DNA from: an uncultured Anaerolineae bacterium
GTDB taxonomy: Bacteria; Chloroflexota; Anaerolineae; Aggregatilineales; Phototrophicaceae
Length of the DNA stretch: 64,000 bases
Direction: 5' to 3'
Assembly: GCA_938022205.1 (NCBI GenBank)
Contig: CALIEB010000002.1
Span: forward strand, 216,866 to 280,865
Positions within the stretch are counted from its first letter, which is position 1; each line of letters opens with the position of its first letter. Shown piece after piece: positions 16,476 to 24,907 of the stretch. Below the pieces are notes generated by a model. The model did no database searches. It was not told the origin of the DNA and was given only the letters and a program-made list of their open reading frames with translations. Made by a program: the position numbers and the translations under genes.

Positions 16476-17453
16476 ATGGAGTATCGCAATTTAGGAGCAA
16501 CCGGGCTTAAGGTGAGCGCAATTTCAATTGGGGCTTGGCTGACGTATGGCAGCAGTGCGGTGGCGTTTGAGACGGCAAAGGACTGTTTGCGCGTCGCCAT
16601 CGAAAACGGCATCAACTTCATTGACGTGGCGGACGTTTACGCGCGCGGCGAAGCAGAGCGCACTGTCGGCAAAATTGTCAAGGAATACGACCGCAGCAAG
16701 CTGGTCATCAGCACCAAAGCCTATTGGAGCATGTCCGAAGACGTGAACGATCGCGGGCTGTCGCGCAAGCACGTCATGGAATCGGTGCATAAGTCGCTCA
16801 AACGGTTCGACATGGACTACGTCGACATCTTCTTTTGCCATCGCTACGACACCGAGACCCCAACAGAAGAGACAGTGCGCGCCATCGAGGATTTGATACG
16901 CGACGGCAAAATTCTCTACTGGGGGACGAGCATGTGGAGCGCGCAGAACTTGCAAGAGGCAGTGGACATTGCCGACCGCACCAACGGCTATCGCCCAGTG
17001 ACCGAGCAACCGCTGTATAACATGCTTGACCGCGACGTGGTCGAAGGCGACCTTGAGCCAAAGCTAGCGGAGTATGGCATTGGGCTGGTAGTGTGGAGTC
17101 CGCTAGCGGGCGGGTTGCTAACGGGCAAGTACGACAACGGCGTGCCAGAGGGCAGCCGCGCCGCCGTACAAGACTCCCCTTGGATTATTGAGCAGTTCAA
17201 CGAGGCGCGTATCGAAAAGGCGCGCCAAGTCACGCAGATTGCCCGCGACTACGGCACTACGCCCGCCGCGCTCGCGTTGGCGTGGGCGATGGCGCACCCG
17301 CACGTTGACAGCGTGATTACGGGCGCGACCAAGCCTCAACAGGTGTTAGATAACCTCAAAGCTCTCGAGGTTAAGATTACCCCCGAACTCGAAGCGCGGA
17401 TTGACGAAACGATTGGCACGCGCCCGCACAACAGCCATCGCACGATTGGCTAG
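16476..17453 (+). CDS. Aldo/keto reductase (potassium-channel beta-subunit-like)
   Basis: A 325-residue NADP(H)-dependent oxidoreductase with the AKR tetrad in place: Asp and Tyr in FIDVADVYARGEAE, Lys in VISTKAYW, and His in DIFFCHRYDTETP. The C-terminal nucleotide-binding VITGATKPQQVLDNLKALE block is typical. The overall sequence most resembles the Kv-beta/YghZ-like AKR branch. The ATG at 16476 is chosen over an in-frame GTG 7 codons upstream because AAGAGGAG lies 6 nt before it and the family begins MEYRNLG. The stop overlaps the convergent EamA stop by 4 nt. The substrate is not predictable. A related AKR occurs at 23.9 kb. Confidence 0.9.
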   Translation: MEYRNLGATGLKVSAISIGAWLTYGSSAVAFETAKDCLRVAIENGINFIDVADVYARGEAERTVGKIVKEYDRSKLVISTKAYWSMSEDVNDRGLSRKHVMESVHKSLKRFDMDYVDIFFCHRYDTETPTEETVRAIEDLIRDGKILYWGTSMWSAQNLQEAVDIADRTNGYRPVTEQPLYNMLDRDVVEGDLEPKLAEYGIGLVVWSPLAGGLLTGKYDNGVPEGSRAAVQDSPWIIEQFNEARIEKARQVTQIARDYGTTPAALALAWAMAHPHVDSVITGATKPQQVLDNLKALEVKITPELEARIDETIGTRPHNSHRTIG

Positions 17454-18364
17454 GCGTGCGCGCCTTCTTGCTCTGGCGCAGTGTCGGACTGCGTCAGAGC
17501 AAGGAACACGCCCACGACAATCAGCGCGCTGCCTATCCAAAGGCGTTCGGTCATGGGCTGACCGAGCAGCAGCACGCTTAGCAACGCGCCCACCAACGGC
17601 TGAGCAAAGAAAAACAGCGATGCCGCGCCTGCTGGCACCAGCGCAAACGCGCGATTCCACAGCCACATCGCCAGCGCGGTCGAAATCACGCCCAAGTAGA
17701 GCACGCCCAGCACGATAGGCATGTCGATGTTGCCTATAGGACGCGCGCTAAGCTCCAACGCGCCGGCGGGCAACGTCAGGCACAAGCCACCCCAAAAGGC
17801 GAACCACGTCACCAAGAGCGTGTCGTTGTTGTGGCTAACGCGGCGCACCAGCACGCTGTACAAGCCCCACGTTACCGCCGCCGCAAACAACGCCATGTCG
17901 CCGAAGAACGTCTCGCTGCTGAACTCTGCTTCCGCGAGGTTGACGATGACCAGCACACCCAGCGTTGCCAGTGCAATGGCGGTGACGCGCCGCAGCGTCA
18001 AAGCCTCGCGCAGCAGCAGCCACGCAAACAACAAGATGAACGCCGGCGACGCGCTGGTAATCAACGAGCCATTAATTGCGTTAGATTTGTCCGTGCCGAC
18101 GAATTGCGCGCCCACCGACACGCCAAAGCCAACGAAGCCCACCGCCATCAGCGCGACAATTTGCTCACGGCGCACGCTTGCCAGCAGCCCCGACCGCCAC
18201 AGCAGCACACCTAACACGAGCAGCCCAATGACGAGGCGCACGCTCAACAGCGTAAACGGCGGAATGACGGGCAGCACCACGTCTGACACCACGTACATGC
18301 CACCCCAAATCGCCGCTGCCGTTAGCCCATAAAACGCGCCGCGCATGTTAAGTTTTCTTATCAT
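17450..18364 (-). CDS. EamA/DMT family transporter
   Basis: A 304-residue membrane protein with ten predicted transmembrane helices in two EamA repeats. The first spans residues ~5-145 (GLTAAAIWGGMYVVSDVVLP) and the second ~155-290 (ALFAAAVTWGLYSVLVRR). The duplicated layout is that of the 10-TMS drug/metabolite exporters (RhaT/YdcZ-like). The substrate is unknown; relatives export amino acids or metabolites. It is transcribed convergently with the aldo/keto reductase (4-bp overlap of stops) and divergently from the first liv-type importer, so an export/import pairing for amino acids is conceivable but only inference. Confidence 0.88.
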   Translation of the reverse strand: MIRKLNMRGAFYGLTAAAIWGGMYVVSDVVLPVIPPFTLLSVRLVIGLLVLGVLLWRSGLLASVRREQIVALMAVGFVGFGVSVGAQFVGTDKSNAINGSLITSASPAFILLFAWLLLREALTLRRVTAIALATLGVLVIVNLAEAEFSSETFFGDMALFAAAVTWGLYSVLVRRVSHNNDTLLVTWFAFWGGLCLTLPAGALELSARPIGNIDMPIVLGVLYLGVISTALAMWLWNRAFALVPAGAASLFFFAQPLVGALLSVLLLGQPMTERLWIGSALIVVGVFLALTQSDTAPEQEGAHA

Positions 18365-18380
18365 TTGCTCAAAAAATCCT

Positions 18381-18409
18381 TTGCATGTTCTGAAAGTACA
18401 CGATATACT
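18381..18409 (+). promoter_or_regulatory. Sigma-70-type promoter of the first liv-type operon
   Basis: TTGCAT (18381-18386), 17-nt spacer, TATACT (18404-18409). The predicted transcript starts about 18416, giving a leader of about 60 nt. Confidence 0.75.
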
Positions 18410-18420
18410 TTATTGTCAGA

Positions 18421-18474
18421 TGCGGAAATATCCGCAGGCTTAACTAGTTTACTTACAATACAGGAGTAGTAAAC
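18421..18474 (+). promoter_or_regulatory. Leader with two short hairpins, second one looping the ribosome-binding site
   Basis: TGCGGA/TCCGCA (18421-18436, 4-nt loop) sits almost at the predicted 5' end. GTTTACT/AGTAAAC (18447-18453 and 18468-18474) encloses the CAGGAG ribosome-binding site in its loop. These could stabilise the mRNA or tune translation. No known riboswitch fold is recognised. Confidence 0.4.
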
Positions 18475-18476
18475 AC

Positions 18477-19676
18477 ATGAAACAAAAAGTATCCATTATC
18501 ATTGCGGTAGCGTTGGCGATGCTCATGAGCCTGTCGCTCGTGCAAGCGCAAGACAACGTTATCAAAATCGCTTCGCAAACGCCGCTCTCGGGTCCTCAAT
18601 CCGTGCTAGGCGTGAGCATGCGCAACGCTGTCGAACTTGCCATCGAGCAGTTGTCGGGACCGATTGAAGAACTCGGGTTTAAGATTGAATTTGTTCCTTA
18701 CGACGACGAAGCCAAGCCTGACAAAGGCACCTCCAACGCCAACCTCATTGTGGCAGACGAGAGCATTCTTGTGGTGATTGGTCACCTTAACAGCGGCGTG
18801 GCACTGCCTGCTTCGGAAGTATATAACGGCTCGAACTTGGCGATGATTTCCCCCGCCAACACCAACCCCAACATCACCGACCGCGGCTACCCCACTGTCA
18901 GCCGCGTCTGTGGTCGTGACGACCTGCAGGGCCCGACGGGCGCGGAATTCGCCAACCAGCTCGGTGTCAAGTCGGTGTACGTGCTGCACGACACCACCGC
19001 CTACGGTGAAGGCGTAGCGCGCTTCTTCCGCCAACGCGCCGAAGAACTCGGCATCACGGTGCTGGGCTTTGAAGGCACGGAAGAAACCGCCAACTTCGAC
19101 AGCTTGATTCAGCCGATTTTGGCTCTCAACCCCGAAATGGTGTACTTTGGCGGCATCTACAGCCAGATGGGCATCTTCTTGAGCCAAGCGCGTGCGCAAG
19201 GCTTCGATGGGTTGTTCATGGGCCCTGACGGCACGGACAGCTCAGAATTTGCGCAGCTGGCAGGCGAGGCAGGCGTTGGCACTTACTACACATCGGTTGC
19301 TGGTCCCGCGAACATTTACCCCAACGCCGCGCAATTCATCGAGGACTACAAAGAGAAATTTGGTGAACCGCCGCAGCCCTTCGCCGCGCAAGCCTACGAT
19401 GCGACCGCCATCGCGCTGCTTGGGCTGCAATCTGCTATCGAAGAAGCTGGTGGCAAGCCCACCCGCGAGCAGGTAGCAAAAGCCATCCGTGCTGTGACAG
19501 ACTACGAAGGTCTGACCGGCACCATCACGTTTGACGCGAACGGTGATCCCGAAATCGGTCTCTACTACGTCCTTCAAGTGGTTTCGGCTGACCCCGCCGA
19601 GTGGAGCAACAACGAGCTGCTCGCCACGTTGGAAATCCCCTCGCCCTTGACCGCTGCTGCGGCAAAAGAGGAGTAA
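18477..19676 (+). CDS. Branched-chain amino-acid-type ABC transporter, substrate-binding protein
   Basis: A 399-residue periplasmic-binding-protein fold (type I, LivJ/LivK family). Residues ~1-24 are a signal peptide (basic MKQK, hydrophobic core, AQA cleavage region). The mature protein opens with IKIASQTPLSGPQSVLGVSM, the usual first ligand-binding strand. It retains conserved blocks such as GHLNSGVALPASEVYN and MISPANTNPNIT. No lipobox is seen at the cleavage site, so anchoring in a monoderm envelope would need another mechanism. It is the first gene of the five-gene importer and is followed by a strong intercistronic hairpin, as expected for an over-expressed binding protein. Ligand could be an amino acid or another small organic acid. 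Confidence 0.92.
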   Translation: MKQKVSIIIAVALAMLMSLSLVQAQDNVIKIASQTPLSGPQSVLGVSMRNAVELAIEQLSGPIEELGFKIEFVPYDDEAKPDKGTSNANLIVADESILVVIGHLNSGVALPASEVYNGSNLAMISPANTNPNITDRGYPTVSRVCGRDDLQGPTGAEFANQLGVKSVYVLHDTTAYGEGVARFFRQRAEELGITVLGFEGTEETANFDSLIQPILALNPEMVYFGGIYSQMGIFLSQARAQGFDGLFMGPDGTDSSEFAQLAGEAGVGTYYTSVAGPANIYPNAAQFIEDYKEKFGEPPQPFAAQAYDATAIALLGLQSAIEEAGGKPTREQVAKAIRAVTDYEGLTGTITFDANGDPEIGLYYVLQVVSADPAEWSNNELLATLEIPSPLTAAAAKEE

Positions 19677-19730
19677 CCAACGCGCGGCGCGACGTTAGCC
19701 GCACAGCGTGACCTGATATAGAACGATTAC

Positions 19731-19760
19731 GGAGTGGTGAAACGGCATGTTCACCACTCC
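19731..19760 (+). repeat. Strong intercistronic hairpin after the binding-protein gene
   Basis: Perfect 11-bp stem (GGAGTGGTGAA / TTCACCACTCC) with an 8-nt loop and no U-run. It is positioned like the malE-malF hairpin: it probably protects the upstream mRNA so the binding protein is made in excess over the permeases. Confidence 0.7.
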
Positions 19761-19793
19761 ATCTATTGTAGAGACTTCTGGAGTTGTCATCTT

Positions 19794-20975
19794 ATGAGTA
19801 CAACGGCTACCGTACAGGATAGACCTGTTGCCCCCAAAGCGAACACGCTAGAGTTGGTGCAGCAGTCATGGATATACCGCTTTTTACTGTTTCCCATTGG
19901 GCAAATGCTTATTTTTATTGCGGGCGCGACGATTTTGCTAACGGTGATTGCTTACGCAATTGCGATTGCTTTTCCCGCACCTAACCCTAATATTGACCTT
20001 GTGACGCAAATCAACCGCCAGCTGCCGGGCATGATTATCAGCGGCGTGAGCATCGGTTTTGTCTACTCCATGATTGCGTTGGGGTATACACTGGTCTACG
20101 GCGTGCTGCAGTTCATCAACTTCGCCCACAGCGAGCTGTTTATGGTCGGGTCGGCGACGGGTTTTGTCGTCATGAAAGCCCTAGAAGACAACGGGGTGCT
20201 GAAAGAATGGAATCCCATTCTGATGATTCTGTTCATGCTGGTGTGCGCTATGACCGTTAGCGGCATTCTTGCCATGCTGATGGAGCGCATCGCCTACCGC
20301 CCCTTGCGCGGCGCACCGCGCCTTGTGCCGCTGATTACCGCCATTGGCATCTCGTTTTTCTTGATTGACTTCGTCCGTGCGGGCTTCGCCATCACGCGCA
20401 ATGAGTTCAACCTCACCTATCCCGTGCGCTCGCTGGAGATGTTCGCCACGCCCGTGCGCGTTGCTATCGGCGAGACGACCGTGAACGTGCGCACGACTTC
20501 TATCATGATTATTATCAGCGCGGTTATCATGCTGGTCATTCTCAACTACATCGTCAACGGCACTAAGTTGGGGCGTGGCATTCGCGCTGTAGCACAAGAC
20601 CAAACGATGTCGGGCTTGCTAGGCGTAAACGTTAACCTGATGATCTCGCTCACGTTCCTGATTGGCGGGGCGTTCGGCGGCGCGGCGGGCATGCTGTTCG
20701 GCATGAACGTTGGCACGATTACCCCCTATGTTGGCTTCTTGCCCGGTTTGAAAGCGTTCACGGCAGCGGTGCTAGGCGGCATCGGCAACATCACCGGCGC
20801 ACTGCTTGGCGGCTTGACCATCGGCATCGTCGAAGCCTTCCTCAACGGTGTTTTGGTGTATTACCCTGCGCTTGGTCAACGCTATACAGATATTTTGACG
20901 TTTTCGGTGTTAATTTTGATTTTGATTTTCCGCCCGACAGGTATTTTGGGCAAGCGCGTGGATGAGAAGGTGTAA
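19794..20975 (+). CDS. Liv-type ABC transporter permease (LivH-like)
   Basis: A 393-residue inner-membrane permease. After a longer-than-usual N-terminal region with one extra hydrophobic segment (residues ~33-55), it has the LivH core. This begins at MIISGVSIGFVYSMIALGYTLVYGVLQFINFAH and includes the EAA-like loop GRGIRAVAQDQTMSGLLGVNVN. It ends FRPTGILGKRVDEKV. The ATG at 19794 is preferred to an upstream in-frame GTG because the latter would begin inside the intercistronic hairpin and encode an unconserved tail. TGGAG lies about 10 nt upstream. It pairs with the LivM-like gene 2 nt downstream. Confidence 0.9.
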   Translation: MSTTATVQDRPVAPKANTLELVQQSWIYRFLLFPIGQMLIFIAGATILLTVIAYAIAIAFPAPNPNIDLVTQINRQLPGMIISGVSIGFVYSMIALGYTLVYGVLQFINFAHSELFMVGSATGFVVMKALEDNGVLKEWNPILMILFMLVCAMTVSGILAMLMERIAYRPLRGAPRLVPLITAIGISFFLIDFVRAGFAITRNEFNLTYPVRSLEMFATPVRVAIGETTVNVRTTSIMIIISAVIMLVILNYIVNGTKLGRGIRAVAQDQTMSGLLGVNVNLMISLTFLIGGAFGGAAGMLFGMNVGTITPYVGFLPGLKAFTAAVLGGIGNITGALLGGLTIGIVEAFLNGVLVYYPALGQRYTDILTFSVLILILIFRPTGILGKRVDEKV

Positions 20976-20977
20976 CT

Positions 20978-22369
20978 ATGGCATCGACAACAATCACAAA
21001 CGCGCCCAACCCCAACCGCCGCGCTCTTCTTGCGACCGGCTTCGCTTTGGCTTATGTGGTGGTGGCGGTGCTGGCGTTAATTCTTGTTGACCGCAACAGC
21101 TTATGGTATCCGCTCTACAACGTGTTCGCGTACTCCATGTACGTGCTGTCGCCGATCTTGATTATCTCGCTGCCTATCCCCAACCCGATTAAGTTCGGCG
21201 GATTGGCGATTTTGCTGCTCATCGTCACGCCCATGCTCGGCATTTACAACAACTCCTACATGGAGATTGCCGTGCAGATTTGTATCTTCGCCGGGCTAGC
21301 GTTGGGCTTAAACATCGTGGTGGGCTTCGCAGGGCTACTGGACTTGGGCTACGTGGCGTTCTTCGCTGTCGGCGCGTACTTGTGGGCGGTGTTCACGTCA
21401 ACCTCTGAGACAGTTTTTAAGCTCAACGGCTGGCTGGTGCCCGGTGAAATGTTCTGGGTGTTCTTGGTGATTGGCGTGTTCATCGCAGCCTTTGTCGGCA
21501 TCCTGTTGGGTTTGCCTGTGCTGCGCTTGCGCGGCGATTATCTGGCAATTGTGACGCTGGGCTTCGGCGAGGTCATTCGCATTTTGGCACGCAACGCCAA
21601 CGACCCTATCAACATCACCAACGGCGCACAGGGCTTAATCGGCATTGGCAAACCGCCTGTGCCTGACCTCTTGCACGGCATTACCAACGAAGCCATTCGC
21701 ATCATGTCGCTGCGTGTGGATAATCCCGGCTTTGTTGCCCAGCAGCTGCTGTTTTACTTGATTGCTGTCGGTCTGTTGGTGCTTATCATCGTCATCTCGC
21801 GTCGCCTTGAGGATTCACCGATTGGGCGCGCGTGGACAGCCATCCGCGAGGACGAAGTGGCGGCAAAGGCGATGGGCGTGCCGCTCGTGCGCATGAAGCT
21901 CGCGGCATTCGCCACCGGCGCGTCGTTCGGCGGCGCGATTGGCGTGTTATACGCTGCCAAGCAAGCCTTCGTTGACCCCACCAGCTTTGTGCTGCTGCAA
22001 TCGATTATCATCTTGGCGATGGTCATCGTCGGCGGCATGGGCAGCATTCGCGGCGTAATTTTGGGCGCGATTGCCATGACCCTGCTCAACCTGCACGTGC
22101 TGACCAACTTGTCGCTGCAGCTTAACGCGCTGCGCAATGTCAACTTCATTGTGCCAATTATCGACTTTCCCATCCGCAACTGGCCCAACCAGCTTGAACC
22201 CGCCAAATATCAGCCGCTCATCTTTGGTTTGGTGCTGGTGCTGATGATGATTTTCCGCCCTGAGGGGCTGATGCCTGCTGAACGGCGCAAGCTGGAACTC
22301 AAGGCGGAGCGCGAAGAGAGCGCAGGTCTCGACGAACAAGCCGCGCCACAACCGAAGGGAGATGCATAA
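20978..22369 (+). CDS. Liv-type ABC transporter permease (LivM-like)
   Basis: A 463-residue membrane permease, the second half of the transmembrane heterodimer. The first ~100 residues contain three extra hydrophobic segments. The LivM core follows: GLALGLNIVVGFAGLLDLGYVAFFAVGAYLWA, the coupling-loop region GRAWTAIREDEVAAKAMGVP, and a late IVGGMGSIRGVILGA. The C-terminal tail is charged (ERRKLELKAEREESAG). AAGGTG lies just upstream of the ATG, 2 nt after the LivH stop, indicating coupled translation. Confidence 0.92.
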   Translation: MASTTITNAPNPNRRALLATGFALAYVVVAVLALILVDRNSLWYPLYNVFAYSMYVLSPILIISLPIPNPIKFGGLAILLLIVTPMLGIYNNSYMEIAVQICIFAGLALGLNIVVGFAGLLDLGYVAFFAVGAYLWAVFTSTSETVFKLNGWLVPGEMFWVFLVIGVFIAAFVGILLGLPVLRLRGDYLAIVTLGFGEVIRILARNANDPINITNGAQGLIGIGKPPVPDLLHGITNEAIRIMSLRVDNPGFVAQQLLFYLIAVGLLVLIIVISRRLEDSPIGRAWTAIREDEVAAKAMGVPLVRMKLAAFATGASFGGAIGVLYAAKQAFVDPTSFVLLQSIIILAMVIVGGMGSIRGVILGAIAMTLLNLHVLTNLSLQLNALRNVNFIVPIIDFPIRNWPNQLEPAKYQPLIFGLVLVLMMIFRPEGLMPAERRKLELKAEREESAGLDEQAAPQPKGDA

Positions 22370-22372
22370 GGC

Positions 22373-23161
22373 ATGGGAGCTATTCTCACGGTAACGAACC
22401 TTGTGAAGTCGTTCGGGGGCATTGCCGCGGTGCGCGACGTGAGCGTCAACGTCGAAGAGGGCAGCATTAGCTCCATCATTGGTCCCAACGGCGCGGGCAA
22501 GACAACGCTCTTCAACCTACTCACTGGCATCTACAAGCCCGACAGCGGCAGCATCATGTTTAACGGGCAGTCGCTGGTGGGCAAACGTCCCGACCAAGTC
22601 AACAAAGCGGGCATGTCGCGCACTTTCCAGAACATTCGCCTCTTTCCTAGCATGACCGTCATCGAGAACGTCATGGTAGGCATGCACTCGCGCCTAAAAA
22701 TTTCGCTCTTCGACGCAATCGTGCGCACCAAAAAGTTTTATGAACAAGAGGCGCACGTAGTCGAGAAAGCGCACCGATTGCTCAAGTTTGTCGGCATTGA
22801 CGAACACGCCAACGAGATTAGCCGCAACTTGCCCTACGGCGACCAACGGCGCATCGAAGTGGCGCGTGCGCTGGCAAGCGACCCCAAGCTCGTGCTGCTT
22901 GACGAGCCAACCGCCGGCATGAACCCGCAAGAAAGCACCGAAGCCATGAACCTCTTTCGCAAGATACGCGACGAGCTTGGCGTGACGGTCGTCTTGATTG
23001 AGCATGACATGCGCGTCGTGATGGGCATCAGCGAGTACATTGCGGTGCTAGACTACGGACAGAAAATTTCCGAAGGCACGCCCAACGACGTGCGCAACGA
23101 CCCGCGTGTAATCGAGGCGTATTTAGGACGGCGCACGACCAGCACGGAGGCAGCACAATGA
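22373..23161 (+). CDS. Liv-type ABC transporter ATPase (LivG-like)
   Basis: A 262-residue cytoplasmic ATPase. Walker A is GPNGAGKTT (residues ~37-45), the signature-like block is NLPYGDQRRIEVARAL, Walker B is LVLLDEPTAGMNP, and the H-loop is IEHDM. The signature reads YGDQ rather than LSGGQ, as is normal in LivG. It overlaps the LivF-like gene by 4 nt (ATGA), so the two ATPases are made in a fixed ratio and probably form the heterodimer. Confidence 0.94.
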   Translation: MGAILTVTNLVKSFGGIAAVRDVSVNVEEGSISSIIGPNGAGKTTLFNLLTGIYKPDSGSIMFNGQSLVGKRPDQVNKAGMSRTFQNIRLFPSMTVIENVMVGMHSRLKISLFDAIVRTKKFYEQEAHVVEKAHRLLKFVGIDEHANEISRNLPYGDQRRIEVARALASDPKLVLLDEPTAGMNPQESTEAMNLFRKIRDELGVTVVLIEHDMRVVMGISEYIAVLDYGQKISEGTPNDVRNDPRVIEAYLGRRTTSTEAAQ

Positions 23162-23880
23162 GCGACATCGTTTTACACGTTGAGAACCTACACAGCTATT
23201 ACGGACATATTCACGCTCTGAAAGGCATCAGTGTCGATGTCAAAAAAGGCGAAATTGTCACGCTCATTGGCACGAACGGCGCGGGCAAAAGCACAACGCT
23301 GCGCACCATCAGCGGCGTGCTGCGCCCCAAACGCGGCACTGTAACGCTGAAAGGACAAAACATCACCGGCATGCGTCCCCACGAAGTCGCCGCGCTTGGC
23401 GTGAGCCACGTCCCCGAAGGTCGGCGCATCTTCCCGCAGCTGACGGTGATGGAAAACCTCGACATGGGCGCGTGGAACGTGAGCGACAAGAAGCTCATCG
23501 AAACGCGCAAAGAAGAGGTGTTCACGCTCTTCCCACGCTTAAGAGAACGCATCAACCAGCTTGGCGGCACGCTCAGCGGCGGCGAACAGCAGATGCTGGC
23601 GATTGGGCGCGCGCTGATGACCAGACCTGAAGTGCTGCTATTAGACGAGCCATCAATGGGGCTTGCGCCTGTGTTGGTCGAGCTTATCTTCGACATCATC
23701 CAAAAAATCAACAAAGAGCAAGGCACGACGATTTTGCTGGTGGAACAAAACGCGCTGATGGCGTTGGAGATTGCCACGCGCGGCTATGTGCTGCAAACCG
23801 GCGAGATCGTCATGAACAACGACGCGAAGGTGCTGCTCAAAGACGAGCGCGTGCGCAAGGCGTATCTGGGCGAGGAATAA
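23158..23880 (+). CDS. Liv-type ABC transporter ATPase (LivF-like)
   Basis: A 240-residue ATPase, the usual LivF length. Walker A is GTNGAGKST, the signature is LSGGEQQMLAIGRAL, Walker B is VLLLDEPSMGLAP, and the H-loop lies within LVEQNALMALE (Q in place of H, normal for LivF). It is the last gene of the operon and is followed 5 nt later by a strong terminator. Confidence 0.94.
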   Translation: MSDIVLHVENLHSYYGHIHALKGISVDVKKGEIVTLIGTNGAGKSTTLRTISGVLRPKRGTVTLKGQNITGMRPHEVAALGVSHVPEGRRIFPQLTVMENLDMGAWNVSDKKLIETRKEEVFTLFPRLRERINQLGGTLSGGEQQMLAIGRALMTRPEVLLLDEPSMGLAPVLVELIFDIIQKINKEQGTTILLVEQNALMALEIATRGYVLQTGEIVMNNDAKVLLKDERVRKAYLGEE

Positions 23881-23885
23881 CTGGC

Positions 23886-23911
23886 AAGGGGCGGACGGTC
23901 GCCCCTTTTTT
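23886..23911 (+). terminator. Rho-independent terminator of the first liv-type operon
   Basis: AAGGGGCG / CGCCCCTT stem with a 6-nt loop and a T6 run. It lies between the LivF stop and the convergent aldo/keto reductase. Confidence 0.93.
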
Positions 23912-23914
23912 ATT

Positions 23915-24907
23915 TTAACGATGCCCTAGCACGTTCTTCGGCACGTAAGGGTCTTCGAGGTAGTCCACGTCATCCGGCGAGAGCTTAATGTCAACCGCCT
24001 CCAACGCTTCGCTTAGCTGCTGGGGCTTGGTCGCGCCCACAATCGGGCTCGTCACTTCAGGATGCTGCAAAATCCACGCCAACGCCAGCTGCGCCGGACT
24101 TTTGCCCAAGCGCGCGCCAACCTCTTTCAAGCGGTCGACAACAGCAAAATCCGCTTCGGTGTAGTAAAAGTCGTGCGCCATTTGGTCGGATTTAGCGCGT
24201 GTGGTGTCGCCGCCGCCGCCGCGCGTGCGGTTGCCCGCCAAGAACCCGCGCGCCAGCGGGCTCCAAGGCAAGATGCCCACGCCCATATCGACGCACATAG
24301 GAATCATCTCGCGCTCTTCTTCACGATAAATCAAGTTGTAATGGTTTTGCATCGACACAAAGCGCGTCCACCCGTGCAGCAGTGCCGTCGTTTGTGCTTT
24401 GGCAAACTGCCAAGCGTGCATGCTGCTCGCGCCGATGTAGCGCGCCTTGCCAGCTTTGACGACATCGTGCAAGGCTTCCATCGTCTCCTCAATCGGCGTT
24501 TCATAGTCCCAGCGGTGGACTTGGTAGAGGTCGATGTAATCCGTGCCAAGCCGCCGCAGCGAGGCATCCACTGCGTCCATGACGTGCTTGCGCGATAGAC
24601 CGCCCGCGTTGGGCTTGCCGTCCTTCATGTTAAAGTAGAGCTTGGTTGCCAGCACGTACTCATCGCGGCTGGGGAAATGCTCGCGCAGCAACCGTCCGGT
24701 AATCTCTTCACTCACGCCCAGCGAGTAGATGTTGGCGGTGTCGAAGAAGTTAATGCCGCCCTCGACCGCCTGCCGTATCAACGGGCGCGCTTGCTCTTCG
24801 GTGAGAATCCAATCGCGCCAAAGCGGCGTGCCATAGCTCATCATGCCCAAGCAGATGCGCGACACTTTCAAGCCTGTCTGTCCTAAACGTTTGTACTCCA
24901 TGCTCAC
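23915..24907 (-). CDS. Aldo/keto reductase (YajO-like)
   Basis: A 330-residue AKR with the expected tetrad: FFDTANIYSLGVSEE (Asp, Tyr), LATKLYFNM (Lys) and LYQVHRWDYETP (His). The cofactor block SPIVGATKPQQLSEALEAV is near the C-terminus. It resembles the YajO/1-deoxyxylulose-linked AKR branch and is only distantly similar to the reductase at 16.5 kb. Its start overlaps the rlmN stop by 4 nt, so it is co-translated with rlmN, although no functional link is known. A second ATG two codons later is an equally possible start. Confidence 0.9.
   Translation of the reverse strand: MSMEYKRLGQTGLKVSRICLGMMSYGTPLWRDWILTEEQARPLIRQAVEGGINFFDTANIYSLGVSEEITGRLLREHFPSRDEYVLATKLYFNMKDGKPNAGGLSRKHVMDAVDASLRRLGTDYIDLYQVHRWDYETPIEETMEALHDVVKAGKARYIGASSMHAWQFAKAQTTALLHGWTRFVSMQNHYNLIYREEEREMIPMCVDMGVGILPWSPLARGFLAGNRTRGGGGDTTRAKSDQMAHDFYYTEADFAVVDRLKEVGARLGKSPAQLALAWILQHPEVTSPIVGATKPQQLSEALEAVDIKLSPDDVDYLEDPYVPKNVLGHR

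Noticed and set aside
18421..18474. Amino-acid riboswitch or leader-peptide attenuator for the first importer
   Set aside because: The leader is only about 60 nt, has no short peptide rich in a regulatory amino acid, no terminator stem and no known aptamer core.
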